DNA of 64,000 bases from Terrabacter terrigena (GTDB lineage Bacteria; Actinomycetota; Actinomycetes; Actinomycetales; Dermatophilaceae): NCBI RefSeq assembly GCF_042676085.1, contig NZ_JBHTKH010000004.1, forward strand, positions 280,174-344,173, given 5' to 3'. Shown in pieces: positions 1 to 8,988 of the stretch (its first letter is position 1; each line of letters opens with the position of its first letter). Under the pieces are notes generated by a model. It saw only the letters and a list, made by a program, of their open reading frames with translations. It ran no database searches and was not told the origin of the DNA. A program made the position numbers and the translations under genes.

Positions 1-296
1 GCGATGAACTGCTTGATGCCGGCGCCCGAGCCGGTGGGCTGGTAGTCGATCGTGGCGTCGCTGCAGGCGGTCTGGTAGGCCTTGATGGCCTCGTCGATGG
101 CGTTCTTCTGGGCCGAGGAGCCCTCGGCCTTGAGGTCGCCCGAGAAGCAGTCGCCCATGGCCGCGGAGGTGCCGCCGGCGGCGCCCGTCGAGCCGGCGCC
201 GGGCTGGGCGCCGTTGTTCTCGGATGCGCAGGCAGAGAGCGCAAGAGCGCCGGACAGGGCGATGGCGCCGAGAGCGCTGATACGCGAAACAGACAC
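1..296 (-). CDS. pstS: Phosphate ABC transporter substrate-binding protein PstS (5' part; continues beyond the window)
   Basis: This is the first 98 codons of a phosphate-binding lipoprotein that would deliver inorganic phosphate to the PstCAB importer at the outer face of the membrane. The GTG start at 296 follows a GAGAGGGAA ribosome site. Residues 1-22 are a lipoprotein signal ending in the lipobox L-S-A-C (Cys23). After a Gly/Ala/Thr-rich linker comes the PstS N-terminal pattern with AEGSS and, near the window edge, TGSGAG, which in the family contribute to the phosphate pocket. A PHO box lies upstream. The ppk-NUDIX-pstS gene order is also known from Streptomyces. The C-terminal part is not visible. 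Confidence 0.9.
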   Translation of the reverse strand, partial: MSVSRISALGAIALSGALALSACASENNGAQPGAGSTGAAGGTSAAMGDCFSGDLKAEGSSAQKNAIDEAIKAYQTACSDATIDYQPTGSGAGIKQFI

Positions 297-403
297 GAGT
301 GTGTTCCCTCTCGAAAGGATGTTCTGGAGATGTTCCGGGTGGTCGGTCGACCAGGTGGTGTGGACCCTGCCGAGCGACGCTGCTGGACGGTTGATCCATC
401 GCG

Positions 404-457
404 AAGATAGGTCCGCAGGGTGACGGGCCGCCCACGTGCGGTTAACGGAGGGTGAAC
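404..457 (-). promoter_or_regulatory. pstS promoter with PHO box
   Basis: On the minus strand GTTCACC (457-451), four bases CTCC, then GTTAACC (446-440) form an 11-bp-period direct repeat like the PhoP/RegX3 box of actinomycetes. A -10-like TATCTT lies at 409-404, so the box sits about where a -35 would be or just upstream. The transcript would have a leader of roughly 100 bases before the pstS GTG. Confidence 0.7.
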
Positions 458-550
458 GCAGGTCGACGGCTTGGGGTGGGGCCCCGGCCCGGGATGCGCG
501 ACGGGGGAAAGGAGCCCACGATGGAGGGTTGGGGCCGCGTCGAGGAGCGT

Positions 551-1498
551 TCAGGTGTCGATGCGCTCGACGTCGACGACGCGTGCGTCGTCGCCCTTGC
601 CGACGAGGTGGCAGACGAGCACCTCGCCCTTGCGCATCGACTCGGCCGCAGCCTGGCGCAGCCGCCCGCCGACGTCGACGCGGTCGGGCGAGTGTGCGAC
701 CCGACCGCACAGGACCTCGATCAGGGTCGGCAGCACCGGCCCGTGGCTGCACAGTGCAGCCGGGTCGCCCTTGCGGAGCAGGCGGTCGACCTGCGCCAGT
801 GCGCCGTCGTGGCTCTCGGCGAAGCCCTCCTCGGAGAGGGTGTCACGGGTGCGGAGCCGAAGACCCCGCCCGACGGCATACGGCTCGACGGTCGAGACGC
901 AGCGGGCGGACGACGACGAGACGACACGGGTGACGCCGTAGGCGCCGAGGACGGCGGCCACCGTGTCGGCCTGGGCTCGCCCGACGGCGTCGAGTGGGCG
1001 GATGCGGTCGTCACGCTCCCACTTGCCGCGCGGGACCGCCTTGGCGTGGCGCACCAGCGCGAGCGGCCAGGTGCGCAGCTCGCCGGCGCGCTCGGCCCGC
1101 ACGAGCGCCAGCAGCTGCTCGCGGTCGCGGGCGTAGTCGAGGCGGTCGTTGGCGGAGCGGACGTCGACCCAGGCGACCTCGTCGATCTCGTTCTCGAGCA
1201 CGCCACTGCCGCCGGTGACCCGGGCCGCCCAGTAGTGCACCTGCTTCGTCGCAGGGCCGCCCGTCGCGTCGAGCACGGGGTACTCGGCCGAGGGCAGCGG
1301 CACCCCCAGCCGCACGACGAGCCCGGTCTCCTCGAGCGTCTCGCGGGCCGCCGCGACGCAGGGCTGCTCTCCCGGGTCGAGCTTGCCCTTGGCCCACGAC
1401 CAGTCGTCGTACTTCGGCCGGTGCACCAGCGCGACCTCGAGGCGCCCGTCACGGCGGCGCCACGGCAGGGTGCCGGCAGCGGGGATCACGGAGGCCAC
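551..1498 (-). CDS. NUDIX hydrolase / histidine phosphatase fusion (MutT1-like)
   Basis: The 315-residue protein joins two hydrolase domains. Residues 1-130 are a NUDIX domain with the box G-KLDPG-E at 38-44 followed by RETLEETG (52-59), which binds metal and cleaves nucleoside diphosphate linkages. From about residue 145 a histidine-phosphatase (SixA/RHG) domain starts with L-V-R-H-A (148-152). This architecture is that of mycobacterial MutT1, which acts on 8-oxo-dGTP/8-oxo-GTP and diadenosine polyphosphates; the exact substrate here is inferred. The GTG start at 1498 has CAGACT seven bases upstream, suggesting a leaderless transcript. It lies between ppk and pstS, a conserved position in actinomycetes. 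Confidence 0.88.
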   Translation of the reverse strand: MASVIPAAGTLPWRRRDGRLEVALVHRPKYDDWSWAKGKLDPGEQPCVAAARETLEETGLVVRLGVPLPSAEYPVLDATGGPATKQVHYWAARVTGGSGVLENEIDEVAWVDVRSANDRLDYARDREQLLALVRAERAGELRTWPLALVRHAKAVPRGKWERDDRIRPLDAVGRAQADTVAAVLGAYGVTRVVSSSSARCVSTVEPYAVGRGLRLRTRDTLSEEGFAESHDGALAQVDRLLRKGDPAALCSHGPVLPTLIEVLCGRVAHSPDRVDVGGRLRQAAAESMRKGEVLVCHLVGKGDDARVVDVERIDT

Positions 1499-1604
1499 GC
1501 GCGCCAGTCTGCCCGACCCGGGCCTGCGGTTCGCCCCTGCGGGCCTGACTCCCCCCGTATGCCGCTCACGCGAGTCACCCGAGTCACCCGACGCGTGTCC
1601 GACC

Positions 1605-3926
1605 TCAGCGACGGCGCGCCTTGCGACGGCGCTTGTCGTGGCGCTCGATGAGCTTCTCCTGCAGGTCGTCGAGAGGCTCGCCCGAGTCCGAGAGGTGGTG
1701 GCGCACCCAGCGGCCGTCGGAGCCGAGGTCCCAGCGCGAGGTCGTCTCGGCGAAGGCGAGGTCGATGAGGTCGGCGAGCTCGACGATGTGCCCCGGGTCG
1801 GCGATGCGCACGAGCGCCTCGACGCGGCGGTCGAGGTTGCGGTGCATCATGTCGGCGCTGCCGATGTAGACCTGCGGGTCGCCGCCGTGGTCGAACCAGA
1901 ACACCCGGGAGTGCTCGAGGAAGCGTCCGAGGATCGAGCGCACGCGGATGTTCTCCGACAGGCCCTCGACGCCGGGGCGGATGGCGCAGATGCCGCGCAC
2001 CCAGATGTCGACGCGCACTCCGGCCATGCTCGCCCGGTAGAGGGCATCGATGGTGGCCTCGTCGACGATCGAGTTCGCCTTGAGCACGATCCGGCCGCCG
2101 GGGGCGTCCTTCGACCGGTTGCGGTGCAGCTCGATCTCCTCGTCGACGAGGTCGATGAGCCCCGAGCGCACCGAGCGCGGTGCGACGAGCAGGCGCTTGA
2201 ACTTGCTGCGTGGAGCGAAGCCTGAGAGCAGGTTGAACAGCCGCGAGAGGTCCTCGCCGACCTGCGGGTCGGTCGTGAAGAGGCCGAAGTCCTCGTAGAC
2301 GCGGGCCGTCTTCGGGTTGTAGTTGCCGGTGCCGATGTGGCAGTAGCGCACCAGGCCCTCGGACTCCTGGCGCACGACGAGGCAGAGCTTCGCGTGGGTC
2401 TTGAGGCCGACGACGCCGTAGACGACGTGGACGCCCGCCTCCTCCAGCTTGCGGGCCCACGAGATGTTGTTGACCTCGTCGAAGCGGGCCTTGATCTCGA
2501 CGACGGCGAGCACCTGCTTGCCCGCCTCGGCCGCGTCGATGAGGGCGTCGACGATCGGGGAGTCACCGGACGTGCGGTAGAGGGTCTGCTTGATCGCCAG
2601 CACGTTGGGGTCGTTCGCGGCCTGCTCGATGAAGGCCTGCACCGAGGTGGAGAACGAGTTGTAGGGGTGCTGGACCAGGACGTCCTTGTGCCGCACCGCC
2701 GCGAGCAGGTCGATGGCCTTCGCGCTCTCGGCCGGCGCGAAGTCGGGGTGGGTGCGGGGGAAGAACTTGGGGTACTCGAGGTCCGAGCGGTCGACGTCGG
2801 CGATGGTGAACAGCCCGCGGAGGTCGAGCGGGGTCGGCAGCCGGTAGATCTCGCGTTCGCTGATCTGCAGCTCCCGCCCGAGCATGTCGAGCACCTTGGG
2901 GTCGATGTCCTCCTCGACCTCGAGCCGGATCGGGGGCCCGAAGCGGCGCCGCGTCAGCTCCTTCTCGAGCGCGGTCAGGAGGTTCTCCGCGTCGTCCTCC
3001 TCGACCTCGAGGTCCTCGTTGCGGGTGACCCGGAACGAGAAGTGCTCCATGACGATCATGCCGGGGAAGAGCTGGTCGAGGTGGCTCGCGATGACGTCCT
3101 CGAGCGGGACGAACCGCTTGCGCTCGTGGTCGGAGTCGACGTCCTCCTCGACGAGGATGAAGCGCGGCAGGCTCGGCGGCACCTTGACGCGGGCGAAGTG
3201 CTCGCCGCCGGTCTTGGGGTTCTGCAGCAGCACGGCGAGGTTGAGCGAGAGCCCCGAGATGTAGGGGAACGGGTGCGCAGGGTCGACGGCAAGGGGGGTC
3301 AGCACCGGGAAGACGCGCTCGGAGAAGAAGAAGTGCAGCGGCTCGCGGTCGTCGTCGTCCAGGTCGTCCCAGCGCACGATGGTGATGCCCTGCTCCTCGA
3401 GGCTGGGCCGGATGTCGTGCTGGAAGACCGAGGCGTGCTGCTGCATCAGCTCGTGCGCGAGACGGGCGATGCGCTCGATGAGCTCGCGCGGCTCGAGCCC
3501 GGCGGCGGTGCGCACCGCGAGACCGGTGGCGATGCGGCGCTTGAGGCCGGCGACGCGCACCATGAAGTACTCATCGAGGTTGTTCGAGAAGATCGCGAGG
3601 AAGCGGGTGCGCTCGAGCAGGGGGACGGCGGGGTCCATGGCGAGCTGGAGCACGCGCTCGTTGAACTGCAGCCAGGACAGCTCGCGTTCGAGGTAGCGGT
3701 CGGCCGGCAGGTCGTGGTCCTCGAGCGCGCCACCGGGTCCGACGAAGCGTCCGTTGGAGGCGCGTGGCGGAACGCGGCGGTTCGGGACGGTGGCCGTGAA
3801 CGAGCTGACCTCGGAGGGCTCGTTGGGCTCCTCGGCGCCCTGCGCATCGGCGCTCGCCTCGCGTGTCGTGGCGGAGGCTGCGTCGGACTCGTCGAGGGCG
3901 GTGGTCGTGAGGCTGCCGGTGCTCAT
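1605..3926 (-). CDS. ppk1: Polyphosphate kinase 1
   Basis: The 773-residue protein reversibly polymerises the gamma phosphate of ATP into polyphosphate. After a disordered Ser/Thr/Glu-rich leader (about 70 residues) it shows the PPK1 N-terminal motif ELSWLQFNERVL. The C-terminal phospholipase-D-like half carries HIGTGNYNPKT, whose His (about residue 529) is the autophosphorylated residue, and later YIGSADMMHRNLDRRVE. Length and motifs are typical of a full PPK1. A PHO box immediately upstream suggests induction on phosphate starvation together with pstS. The ATG at 3926 has CACGAT six bases upstream and no clear ribosome site. Confidence 0.95.
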   Translation of the reverse strand: MSTGSLTTTALDESDAASATTREASADAQGAEEPNEPSEVSSFTATVPNRRVPPRASNGRFVGPGGALEDHDLPADRYLERELSWLQFNERVLQLAMDPAVPLLERTRFLAIFSNNLDEYFMVRVAGLKRRIATGLAVRTAAGLEPRELIERIARLAHELMQQHASVFQHDIRPSLEEQGITIVRWDDLDDDDREPLHFFFSERVFPVLTPLAVDPAHPFPYISGLSLNLAVLLQNPKTGGEHFARVKVPPSLPRFILVEEDVDSDHERKRFVPLEDVIASHLDQLFPGMIVMEHFSFRVTRNEDLEVEEDDAENLLTALEKELTRRRFGPPIRLEVEEDIDPKVLDMLGRELQISEREIYRLPTPLDLRGLFTIADVDRSDLEYPKFFPRTHPDFAPAESAKAIDLLAAVRHKDVLVQHPYNSFSTSVQAFIEQAANDPNVLAIKQTLYRTSGDSPIVDALIDAAEAGKQVLAVVEIKARFDEVNNISWARKLEEAGVHVVYGVVGLKTHAKLCLVVRQESEGLVRYCHIGTGNYNPKTARVYEDFGLFTTDPQVGEDLSRLFNLLSGFAPRSKFKRLLVAPRSVRSGLIDLVDEEIELHRNRSKDAPGGRIVLKANSIVDEATIDALYRASMAGVRVDIWVRGICAIRPGVEGLSENIRVRSILGRFLEHSRVFWFDHGGDPQVYIGSADMMHRNLDRRVEALVRIADPGHIVELADLIDLAFAETTSRWDLGSDGRWVRHHLSDSGEPLDDLQEKLIERHDKRRRKARRR

Positions 3927-3947
3927 CTGCCCATCGTGGCACCGATG

Positions 3948-3965
3948 GGCGGCCGGAGGGTGAAC
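3948..3965 (-). promoter_or_regulatory. PHO box upstream of ppk1
   Basis: On the minus strand GTTCACC (3965-3959), CTCC, GGCCGCC (3954-3948) repeats the 7+4 design of the pstS box; the first eleven bases are identical to those in front of pstS. CACGAT at 3938-3933 would be the -10, so the box occupies the -35 region, the usual place for PhoP/RegX3 activation. Confidence 0.6.
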
Positions 3966-3970
3966 TCGTC

Positions 3971-4936
3971 TCAGCCGTGCGCGGTCCGCCCGGCGTCGCC
4001 CGACCCGGCCGGCGACGCGCGGGCGTACTGCCGGTGCACCTCGACGTCATCGAAGCCGAGCCTGCGGTAGGTGTGCACGGCCGTGGTGTTCTCCTCGTCG
4101 ACGTAGAGCAGGACCTTGGCGAGGCCGAGCGAGCGAAGGTGGTCCAGGCCGAGCACCGTGACGGCGCGCCCGAGGCCCTCGCCCTGGTGGTCCGGCGAGA
4201 CCGCGACGACGTAGACCTCGCCGACGTCGCCGCCAGGCGGGTCGACCTTGGTCCAGTGCGAGGCCACGAGCGTGTCGGGGTCGTCGGCGCGGACGACGAG
4301 GATCAGCCCTGCGGGGTCCCACCACGGCTCGGCCATCCGCTGCTCGAGGTCGGCCCTGCGCAGCGAGCCCTGCTCGGGGTGGTGGGCGAACGCGGCGGCG
4401 TTGAGGGCCAGCCACGCGCCCTCGTCGCGTCCGGGCTCGAAGGTGCGGACGGCATACGTCGGTGCGACAGCGGCCTCGGGCCACGGCTCGCCGCTCGTGA
4501 GCGACCGTCCCATGACGTGCAGTGAGCGCACCGGGACGAGGCCGAGCGCCTCGGCGAACCCGGCGGCCGAGTCGGCGGCCGCGCCCACCGCGTGGCTCCA
4601 CAGGCGTATGCCGTCGGGCAGGGCTTCGAGCAGCGCCGTGCCGACGCCGGCGCGGCGGGCTGGCGGGGCCACGACGAGCTCACCCGAGGCAGCACCGTCG
4701 CTGCCATCGCCCGTACGGCTCTGCGCGTAGCCGACGACCGCACCGTCGGCGTCGAGGGCGAGCAGGTGCTCGACGCCGTCGTGCTCGCGCGCCCGAACCG
4801 CGAGGCGGAACTGCTCCGAGAGCGGCTGCGCGCCGTCGTGGGCGGCTGCGACGTCGGCCAGGGCCAGCACCGCCTCCGCCTGCTCGCGAGGCAGCGGGTG
4901 CGTGGCGTCGTGACGGGCGATGGTGGCGCGCGGCAT
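3971..4936 (-). CDS. mshD: Mycothiol synthase (MshD)
   Basis: The 321-residue protein has two tandem GNAT acetyltransferase domains, the design of MshD, which acetylates Cys-GlcN-Ins to complete mycothiol. The N-terminal domain has the degraded acetyl-CoA loop PPARRAGVGTALL. The C-terminal, active domain has VAVSPDHQGEGLGRAVTVLG and ends in YVDEENTTAVHTYRRLGF, a strong MshD signature. I chose ATG 4936 because the similarity begins there, although the frame stays open far upstream inside the divergent nucleotidase region. In Mycobacterium tuberculosis mshD (Rv0819) neighbours glnR (Rv0818), as here with one gene between. Confidence 0.93.
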   Translation of the reverse strand: MPRATIARHDATHPLPREQAEAVLALADVAAAHDGAQPLSEQFRLAVRAREHDGVEHLLALDADGAVVGYAQSRTGDGSDGAASGELVVAPPARRAGVGTALLEALPDGIRLWSHAVGAAADSAAGFAEALGLVPVRSLHVMGRSLTSGEPWPEAAVAPTYAVRTFEPGRDEGAWLALNAAAFAHHPEQGSLRRADLEQRMAEPWWDPAGLILVVRADDPDTLVASHWTKVDPPGGDVGEVYVVAVSPDHQGEGLGRAVTVLGLDHLRSLGLAKVLLYVDEENTTAVHTYRRLGFDDVEVHRQYARASPAGSGDAGRTAHG

Positions 4937-5004
4937 ACGGCGATTCCACCACGAGCCGGGCGGCCGACGGGCGTCGGCGTCGAAGCACCCGTCGGACATC
5001 CGCC

Positions 5005-5057
5005 CATTACCGGACCATTGCCTCGCAAACCCCATTTCGCCCGCGCGCGGATATACC
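5005..5057 (+). promoter_or_regulatory. Candidate promoter with weak PHO-like repeat upstream of the 5'-nucleotidase
   Basis: CATTACC (5005-5011), GGAC, CATTGCC (5016-5022), TCGC, AAACCCC (5027-5033) form three heptamers at an 11-bp period, as in PHO boxes but with poor match to GTTCACC. TATACC at 5052-5057 could be the -10, 18 bp downstream. A GTTCACC also occurs at 5080-5086. The assignment is tentative. Confidence 0.35.
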
Positions 5058-5107
5058 CTCCCCGGGTGCCCGCGGGCACGTTCACCATCCATGAGCAAGG
5101 GGAAGAC

Positions 5108-6919
5108 ATGTCCCGTTCCACCCGCCGCATCGCCGGCGTCGCGCTCGCAGGTGCCTGCGTCGCGGCGCTCGCGGCCCCGGCCCTCGCCGCACCCACCGCG
5201 GGGTCGAGCACAGCCAGCGCTCCCGGCAAGACCCAGTTCGACATCCAGCTGCTGTCGTTCAACGACTTCCACGGCAACCTGGAGGCGCCCAGCGGCTCCG
5301 GCGGCCGCATCACGATCGACCACTTCTACACGGACGTCGACGACATCGACGGCGACGGCAACCGGACGGAGCAGATCAACTTCGTCAACGCCGGTGGCGT
5401 CGAGTACCTGGCGACGGAGCTGGCCCGGGCACGCAAGGGCCACCCGTACTCGCTCACCGTCGCCGCCGGTGACATCGTCGGCGCTTCCCCGCTCCTGTCC
5501 GCAGCCTTCCACGACGAGCCGACGATCGAGTCGATGAACAAGCTCGGCCTGGACGTCACGTCGGTGGGCAACCACGAGTTCGACGAGGGCTACAAGGAGC
5601 TCCAGCGCCTCGCCGACGGTGGCTGCATCGATGACGGCGCCGGCCAGAACAACCAGGACTCCTGCCCGGACGCTGTGTTCGGCGGAGCCGACTTCGACAT
5701 GCTCGCGGCCAACGTCGTCGAGACCTCGAGCGGCAAGACGATCCTTCCCGCCTACACGGTCAAGAAGTTCAACGGGGCCAAGATCGGCTTCATCGGGATG
5801 ACCCTCGAGGGCACGCCGAGCATCGTCACCGCCTCCGGTGTCGCCGGCCTGACCTTCAAGGACGAGGCCGAGACCGCCAACGCGCTCGTGCCTGTCCTCA
5901 AGGCGCAGGGCGTCAACGCGATCGTCGTGCTGCTGCACGAGGGCGCGGCCCCGACGAAGAGCGGCCAGTCCTACGACTGGGCCTGCCAGCACGGCGGCTC
6001 CATCTCCGGCGCGCTCGTCGACATCAACGCGAACCTCGACCCGGCCATCGACATGGTCGTCTCGGGACACACGCACCAGCCCTACGTCTGCACGCTGCCC
6101 GACCCGGCCGGCAAGCCGCGCCTCGTGACCTCGGCCTCGTCGTTCGGTCGTCTCTACACCGACACGACGCTCACGTACGACCGCCGCACCTCCGACATCG
6201 TCCGCCCGACGACGGCCAGCTCGGCCAACCACATCGTCGAGCGCACCGTCGCCAAGGACGAGGCACAGACCGCCCTCATCGCGCGCTACAAGACGCTGGT
6301 GTCCACCATCGCGAACAAGGTGATCGGACAGGTCGCGGGCTCGGTGGTCAGCCGCACGGCCAACGCCGCGGGCGAGTCACCGCTCGGTGACCTCATCGCC
6401 GACGCCCAGCTCGCCGACCCGTCGACCACCCCGGCGGGGGGCACCGCTCCCGTCGTGTCGTTCATGAACGCGGGCGGCATACGCTCCGACCTGGTCGAGA
6501 ACTCGGCGGGCAACGTCACGTACGAGGCCGCCTTCACCGTGCAGCCGTTCAACAACTACCTCGTCTCGCTGACGCTCACGGGTCAGCAGGTCATCGACGT
6601 GCTGAACCAGCAGTTCATCAACGCGTCCGGTGCCCCGGGCCGGCCCTACGTCCTCGCGACGAGCGCCGGACTGACCTACACGCACAACCGGGTCTCGGTC
6701 AGCAACGTCGAGATCAACGGCGTGGCGGTCAACCCCGCCGCCACCTACCGCGTCGTGACGAACAACTTCCTCGCCGACGGCGGGGACGGCTTCCCGGCGT
6801 TCCGAGGTGGCACCGACCGGTACTTCGGTGGCCTCGACATCGACGCCTTCTCGAACTACCTCGAGGCGCACTCGCCCTACACGGCTCCGCCGCTCGACCG
6901 GGTCACGTACACCCCGTGA
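5108..6919 (+). CDS. Secreted 5'-nucleotidase / UshA-family phosphoesterase
   Basis: The 603-residue exported enzyme should dephosphorylate extracellular nucleotides. A Sec signal peptide ends at about residue 29 (ALAAPALA). The metallophosphoesterase domain has LLSFNDFHGN (metal-binding D and H), GDIVGAS, GNHEFDEG and VSGHTHQPY in order. The C-terminal 5'-nucleotidase domain has GESPLGDLIADAQL and SFMNAGGIRSDL and ends near TYTP. There is no LPXTG anchor or C-terminal membrane segment, so it is probably released. ATG 5108 is chosen because AAGGGGA lies seven bases upstream and the signal peptide starts there. The possible PHO-type promoter fits a phosphate-scavenging role. Confidence 0.93.
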   Translation: MSRSTRRIAGVALAGACVAALAAPALAAPTAGSSTASAPGKTQFDIQLLSFNDFHGNLEAPSGSGGRITIDHFYTDVDDIDGDGNRTEQINFVNAGGVEYLATELARARKGHPYSLTVAAGDIVGASPLLSAAFHDEPTIESMNKLGLDVTSVGNHEFDEGYKELQRLADGGCIDDGAGQNNQDSCPDAVFGGADFDMLAANVVETSSGKTILPAYTVKKFNGAKIGFIGMTLEGTPSIVTASGVAGLTFKDEAETANALVPVLKAQGVNAIVVLLHEGAAPTKSGQSYDWACQHGGSISGALVDINANLDPAIDMVVSGHTHQPYVCTLPDPAGKPRLVTSASSFGRLYTDTTLTYDRRTSDIVRPTTASSANHIVERTVAKDEAQTALIARYKTLVSTIANKVIGQVAGSVVSRTANAAGESPLGDLIADAQLADPSTTPAGGTAPVVSFMNAGGIRSDLVENSAGNVTYEAAFTVQPFNNYLVSLTLTGQQVIDVLNQQFINASGAPGRPYVLATSAGLTYTHNRVSVSNVEINGVAVNPAATYRVVTNNFLADGGDGFPAFRGGTDRYFGGLDIDAFSNYLEAHSPYTAPPLDRVTYTP

Positions 6920-6942
6920 CCGGCTGACACCTGCGGTCCCAG

Positions 6943-6974
6943 AACGGTCCGGTTCCTTCGGGAGCCGGGCCGTT
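6943..6974 (+). terminator. Hairpin terminator between the convergent 5'-nucleotidase and glnR genes
   Basis: A 14-bp stem (6943-6956 with 6961-6974) closes on the loop ttcg, with two G-T type pairs. It lies between convergent genes and may serve both. No T-run follows, which is common in high-GC actinomycetes. Confidence 0.7.
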
Positions 6975-6995
6975 CGGCGTGTCGACTCGACTCGG

Positions 6996-7700
6996 TCAGG
7001 CGTCGGCAGGCTGGCTCGCCGGCGCCGCGGGCCGGTCGGGCACGAGGCGGTATCCGACGTTGCGCACCGTGCCGATGAGGGCCTCGTGGTCGGGGCCGAG
7101 CTTGGCGCGCAGGCGCCGCACGTGCACGTCGACGGTGCGGGTGCCGCCGTAGTAGTCGTAGCCCCAGACCTCCTGCAGCAGCTGGGCTCGGGTGAAGACC
7201 CGGCCGGGGTGCTGCGCGAGGTACTTGATGAGCTCGAACTCCTTGTAGGTCAGGTCGAGCGGGTGGCCGCGGAACTTCGCCGAGTAGCTGGCCTCGTCGA
7301 TGACGAGCTCGCCCGACGTGATCGGCATGTCGAGGTCGGCCTCGTCGTCCTGGCCCTTCGTCATCGCGAGGCGCAGCCGGGCGTCGACCTCGGCCGGGCC
7401 CGCGGAGTCGAGCAGCACGTCGTCGAGCCCCCACTCGGCCGTGAGACCAGCGAGGCCGCCCTCGGTGAGGACGGCCAGCAGGGGAGTGCCGATTCCCGTG
7501 GTGCGCAGCACCCGGCACAGCGACCGGGCGCTCGCCAGCTCTCGTCGCGCATCGACGATGACGACGTCGCAGTCGGGCGAGTCGACCAGGGCGGTGGCCT
7601 CGGCGGGCAGGATGCGCACCGTGTGGCTCAGCAGGCCGAGCGCGGGCAGCACCTCGGCGCTCGGGGCGAGCGCGTTGGTCAGCAGCAGCAGTCGGGCCAT
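6996..7700 (-). CDS. glnR: GlnR-type orphan OmpR-family response regulator
   Basis: The 234-residue protein has a divergent receiver domain (1-115) and an OmpR winged-helix domain (135-222) with TYKEFELIKYLAQHPGRVFTRAQL and a GTRTVDVHVRRLRAKLG recognition segment. The start LLTNALAPSAEVLPALGLL and the conserved Asp50 without the full acidic pocket match GlnR (Rv0818), which controls nitrogen assimilation without a partner kinase. No kinase gene is adjacent. TATCCT lies seven bases before the ATG, so the transcript is probably leaderless. Confidence 0.9.
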   Translation of the reverse strand: MARLLLLTNALAPSAEVLPALGLLSHTVRILPAEATALVDSPDCDVVIVDARRELASARSLCRVLRTTGIGTPLLAVLTEGGLAGLTAEWGLDDVLLDSAGPAEVDARLRLAMTKGQDDEADLDMPITSGELVIDEASYSAKFRGHPLDLTYKEFELIKYLAQHPGRVFTRAQLLQEVWGYDYYGGTRTVDVHVRRLRAKLGPDHEALIGTVRNVGYRLVPDRPAAPASQPADA

Positions 7701-7780
7701 CTCATGCAGGATAGGCGAGACTGGTCATCGGGGGACCGGACCACACCAACCATGAGACACCAGACATGAGACGGAGCGAG

Positions 7781-8038
7781 ATGCCCACGACGACGGCCGC
7801 GCCGACGGTCACCGTGCGCTACTGGGCTGCGGCCCGCGCGGCGACCGGAACCGACAGCGAGCAGCGTGCCGGCGCGACCGTCGGTGAGGTCGTCGACGCC
7901 GCCGTGGTCGCGCACCCCGCCCTCGGTCGCGTGGCGAGCGTCGCCAGCTTCCTGCTCGACGGGCGCAAGGTCACCCGCGACCAGACGGTGGCACCGGGCG
8001 CCACGGTCGAGGTGCTGCCGCCGTTCGCCGGAGGGTGA
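7781..8038 (+). CDS. ThiS/MoaD-family sulfur-carrier protein
   Basis: The 85-residue beta-grasp protein ends in the diglycine PPFAGG needed for C-terminal thiocarboxylation, so it carries sulfur for molybdopterin, thiamine or another sulfur-transfer pathway. Which one cannot be told because no moa or thi genes are nearby. I chose ATG 7781, which follows GGAGCGAG; ATG 7766 in the same frame would add five residues. In mycobacteria a ThiS-like gene (Rv0816c region) also lies close to glnR and mshD. The next gene begins six bases after the stop. Confidence 0.8.
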   Translation: MPTTTAAPTVTVRYWAAARAATGTDSEQRAGATVGEVVDAAVVAHPALGRVASVASFLLDGRKVTRDQTVAPGATVEVLPPFAGG

Positions 8039-8044
8039 TGCACA

Positions 8045-8857
8045 ATGGCCCGCGTGTCTGACGACGACGCAGCCCGCACGGGAGCCCCTGACGGGACGCT
8101 CCACCTGCCGCTGTCGCCGGTGCGCGCCGACCGCATCCGCTGGTTCGGCGTCGGCGCCACCTTCGTTGCGGCGGTCGCGCTCCTCGTCGCGCAGGGCACC
8201 GGGTATGCCGCCACCCTCGGTGTCACCCTCGTGCTCGCTCTCGCGGTGGCGTGGGGCTGGCCGCTGCTGAGCGGCTCCTACACGCCGATGGTCACCACGC
8301 TCGCGCTCGCGCTGAGCTCGGTGGCGATCGTGCTGAGCGCGCTGCGCCAGGACCTCCTCTGGGTGCCCGCAGCGGTGGCCTTCGGGATCCTGCTCACCTT
8401 CTTCGGCCAGCTCGTGCGGCGCACCGGCCGCGAGGGCCTCGTGCTGACGCTGCTGTCGACGTTCGGCGGCCTCGCCGTCATCGCGTCGGGCACCACGGCG
8501 GTCGTCGCGGCCAACACCGACCGCGGCCAGGCGGTCGCCGTCGTGGCGATGGCGGCCGTGGGCGCAGCGGTCGCCGTCGACCTGCTGCCGGGGGTGCGGG
8601 TGCTCGCCCCCTTCCTCGGGCTCGTGGCCCTCGCGGTGTCCGTCGTCGCGGCGCTCCTCGCCGCCAGCCGGTTCGGCGAGATCGGCGCGCTCGAGGCGCT
8701 CGGCATCGGCGCGGCCGTCGGCACCGTGTCGTGGTCGTTCCGCCGGGTGCTGTCGCTGCAGCCCGCGATGCTGACCCGGCGGGGGCAGGTCGGTTCCGGT
8801 GTCGGCTCGGTGCTCGTCGTCGGCGCCGTCGTGCACCTCTTCTCCGTCCTCACCTGA
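8045..8857 (+). CDS. Conserved polytopic membrane protein
   Basis: The 270-residue protein has a short polar N-terminus and about eight hydrophobic segments between residues 32 and 268, typical of an integral membrane protein without recognisable catalytic motifs. GGAGGGTG, which overlaps the end of the upstream sulfur-carrier gene, serves as its ribosome site, so the two are probably cotranscribed. Function is unknown. It ends at a repeat-rich convergent intergenic region. Confidence 0.75.
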   Translation: MARVSDDDAARTGAPDGTLHLPLSPVRADRIRWFGVGATFVAAVALLVAQGTGYAATLGVTLVLALAVAWGWPLLSGSYTPMVTTLALALSSVAIVLSALRQDLLWVPAAVAFGILLTFFGQLVRRTGREGLVLTLLSTFGGLAVIASGTTAVVAANTDRGQAVAVVAMAAVGAAVAVDLLPGVRVLAPFLGLVALAVSVVAALLAASRFGEIGALEALGIGAAVGTVSWSFRRVLSLQPAMLTRRGQVGSGVGSVLVVGAVVHLFSVLT

Positions 8858-8896
8858 CCCGTCCACCCCACGCTCTTTCCTCCCTCCCTCCCTCTC

Positions 8897-8951
8897 GAGT
8901 GGCCTCTCGACGGTCGAGGGCGGCGACGAGTGGCCCCTCGACGGTCGAAGG
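8897..8951. repeat. Two copies of an intergenic palindromic repeat
   Basis: Units at 8897-8920 and 8928-8951 share the form GAGTGGCCyCTCGACGGTCG followed by AGGG or AAGG. Each contains CTCGAC-G-GTCGA(G), an inverted repeat around a single base. They lie between convergent genes. The same unit recurs three times at 20608-20696, also between convergent genes, so this looks like a REP-like family. Confidence 0.7.
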
Positions 8952-8988
8952 AGGAGGGGAGGTGGTGAGCCGGTTCCGCTCGGGGCGT

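Noticed and set aside
1556..1610. Tandem cgagtcacc units between the NUDIX gene and ppk1 end
   Set aside because: Only two to three short units; too little to call a repeat family or a regulatory site.
452..1651. A 399-codon frame on plus opposite the NUDIX fusion
   Set aside because: Antisense shadow of a clear NUDIX/histidine phosphatase gene with intact motifs.
2337..4070. A 577-codon open frame on plus opposite ppk1
   Set aside because: It is the antisense of ppk1; long antisense frames are expected at this GC content and its composition is Val/Glu/Arg-rich with no domain.
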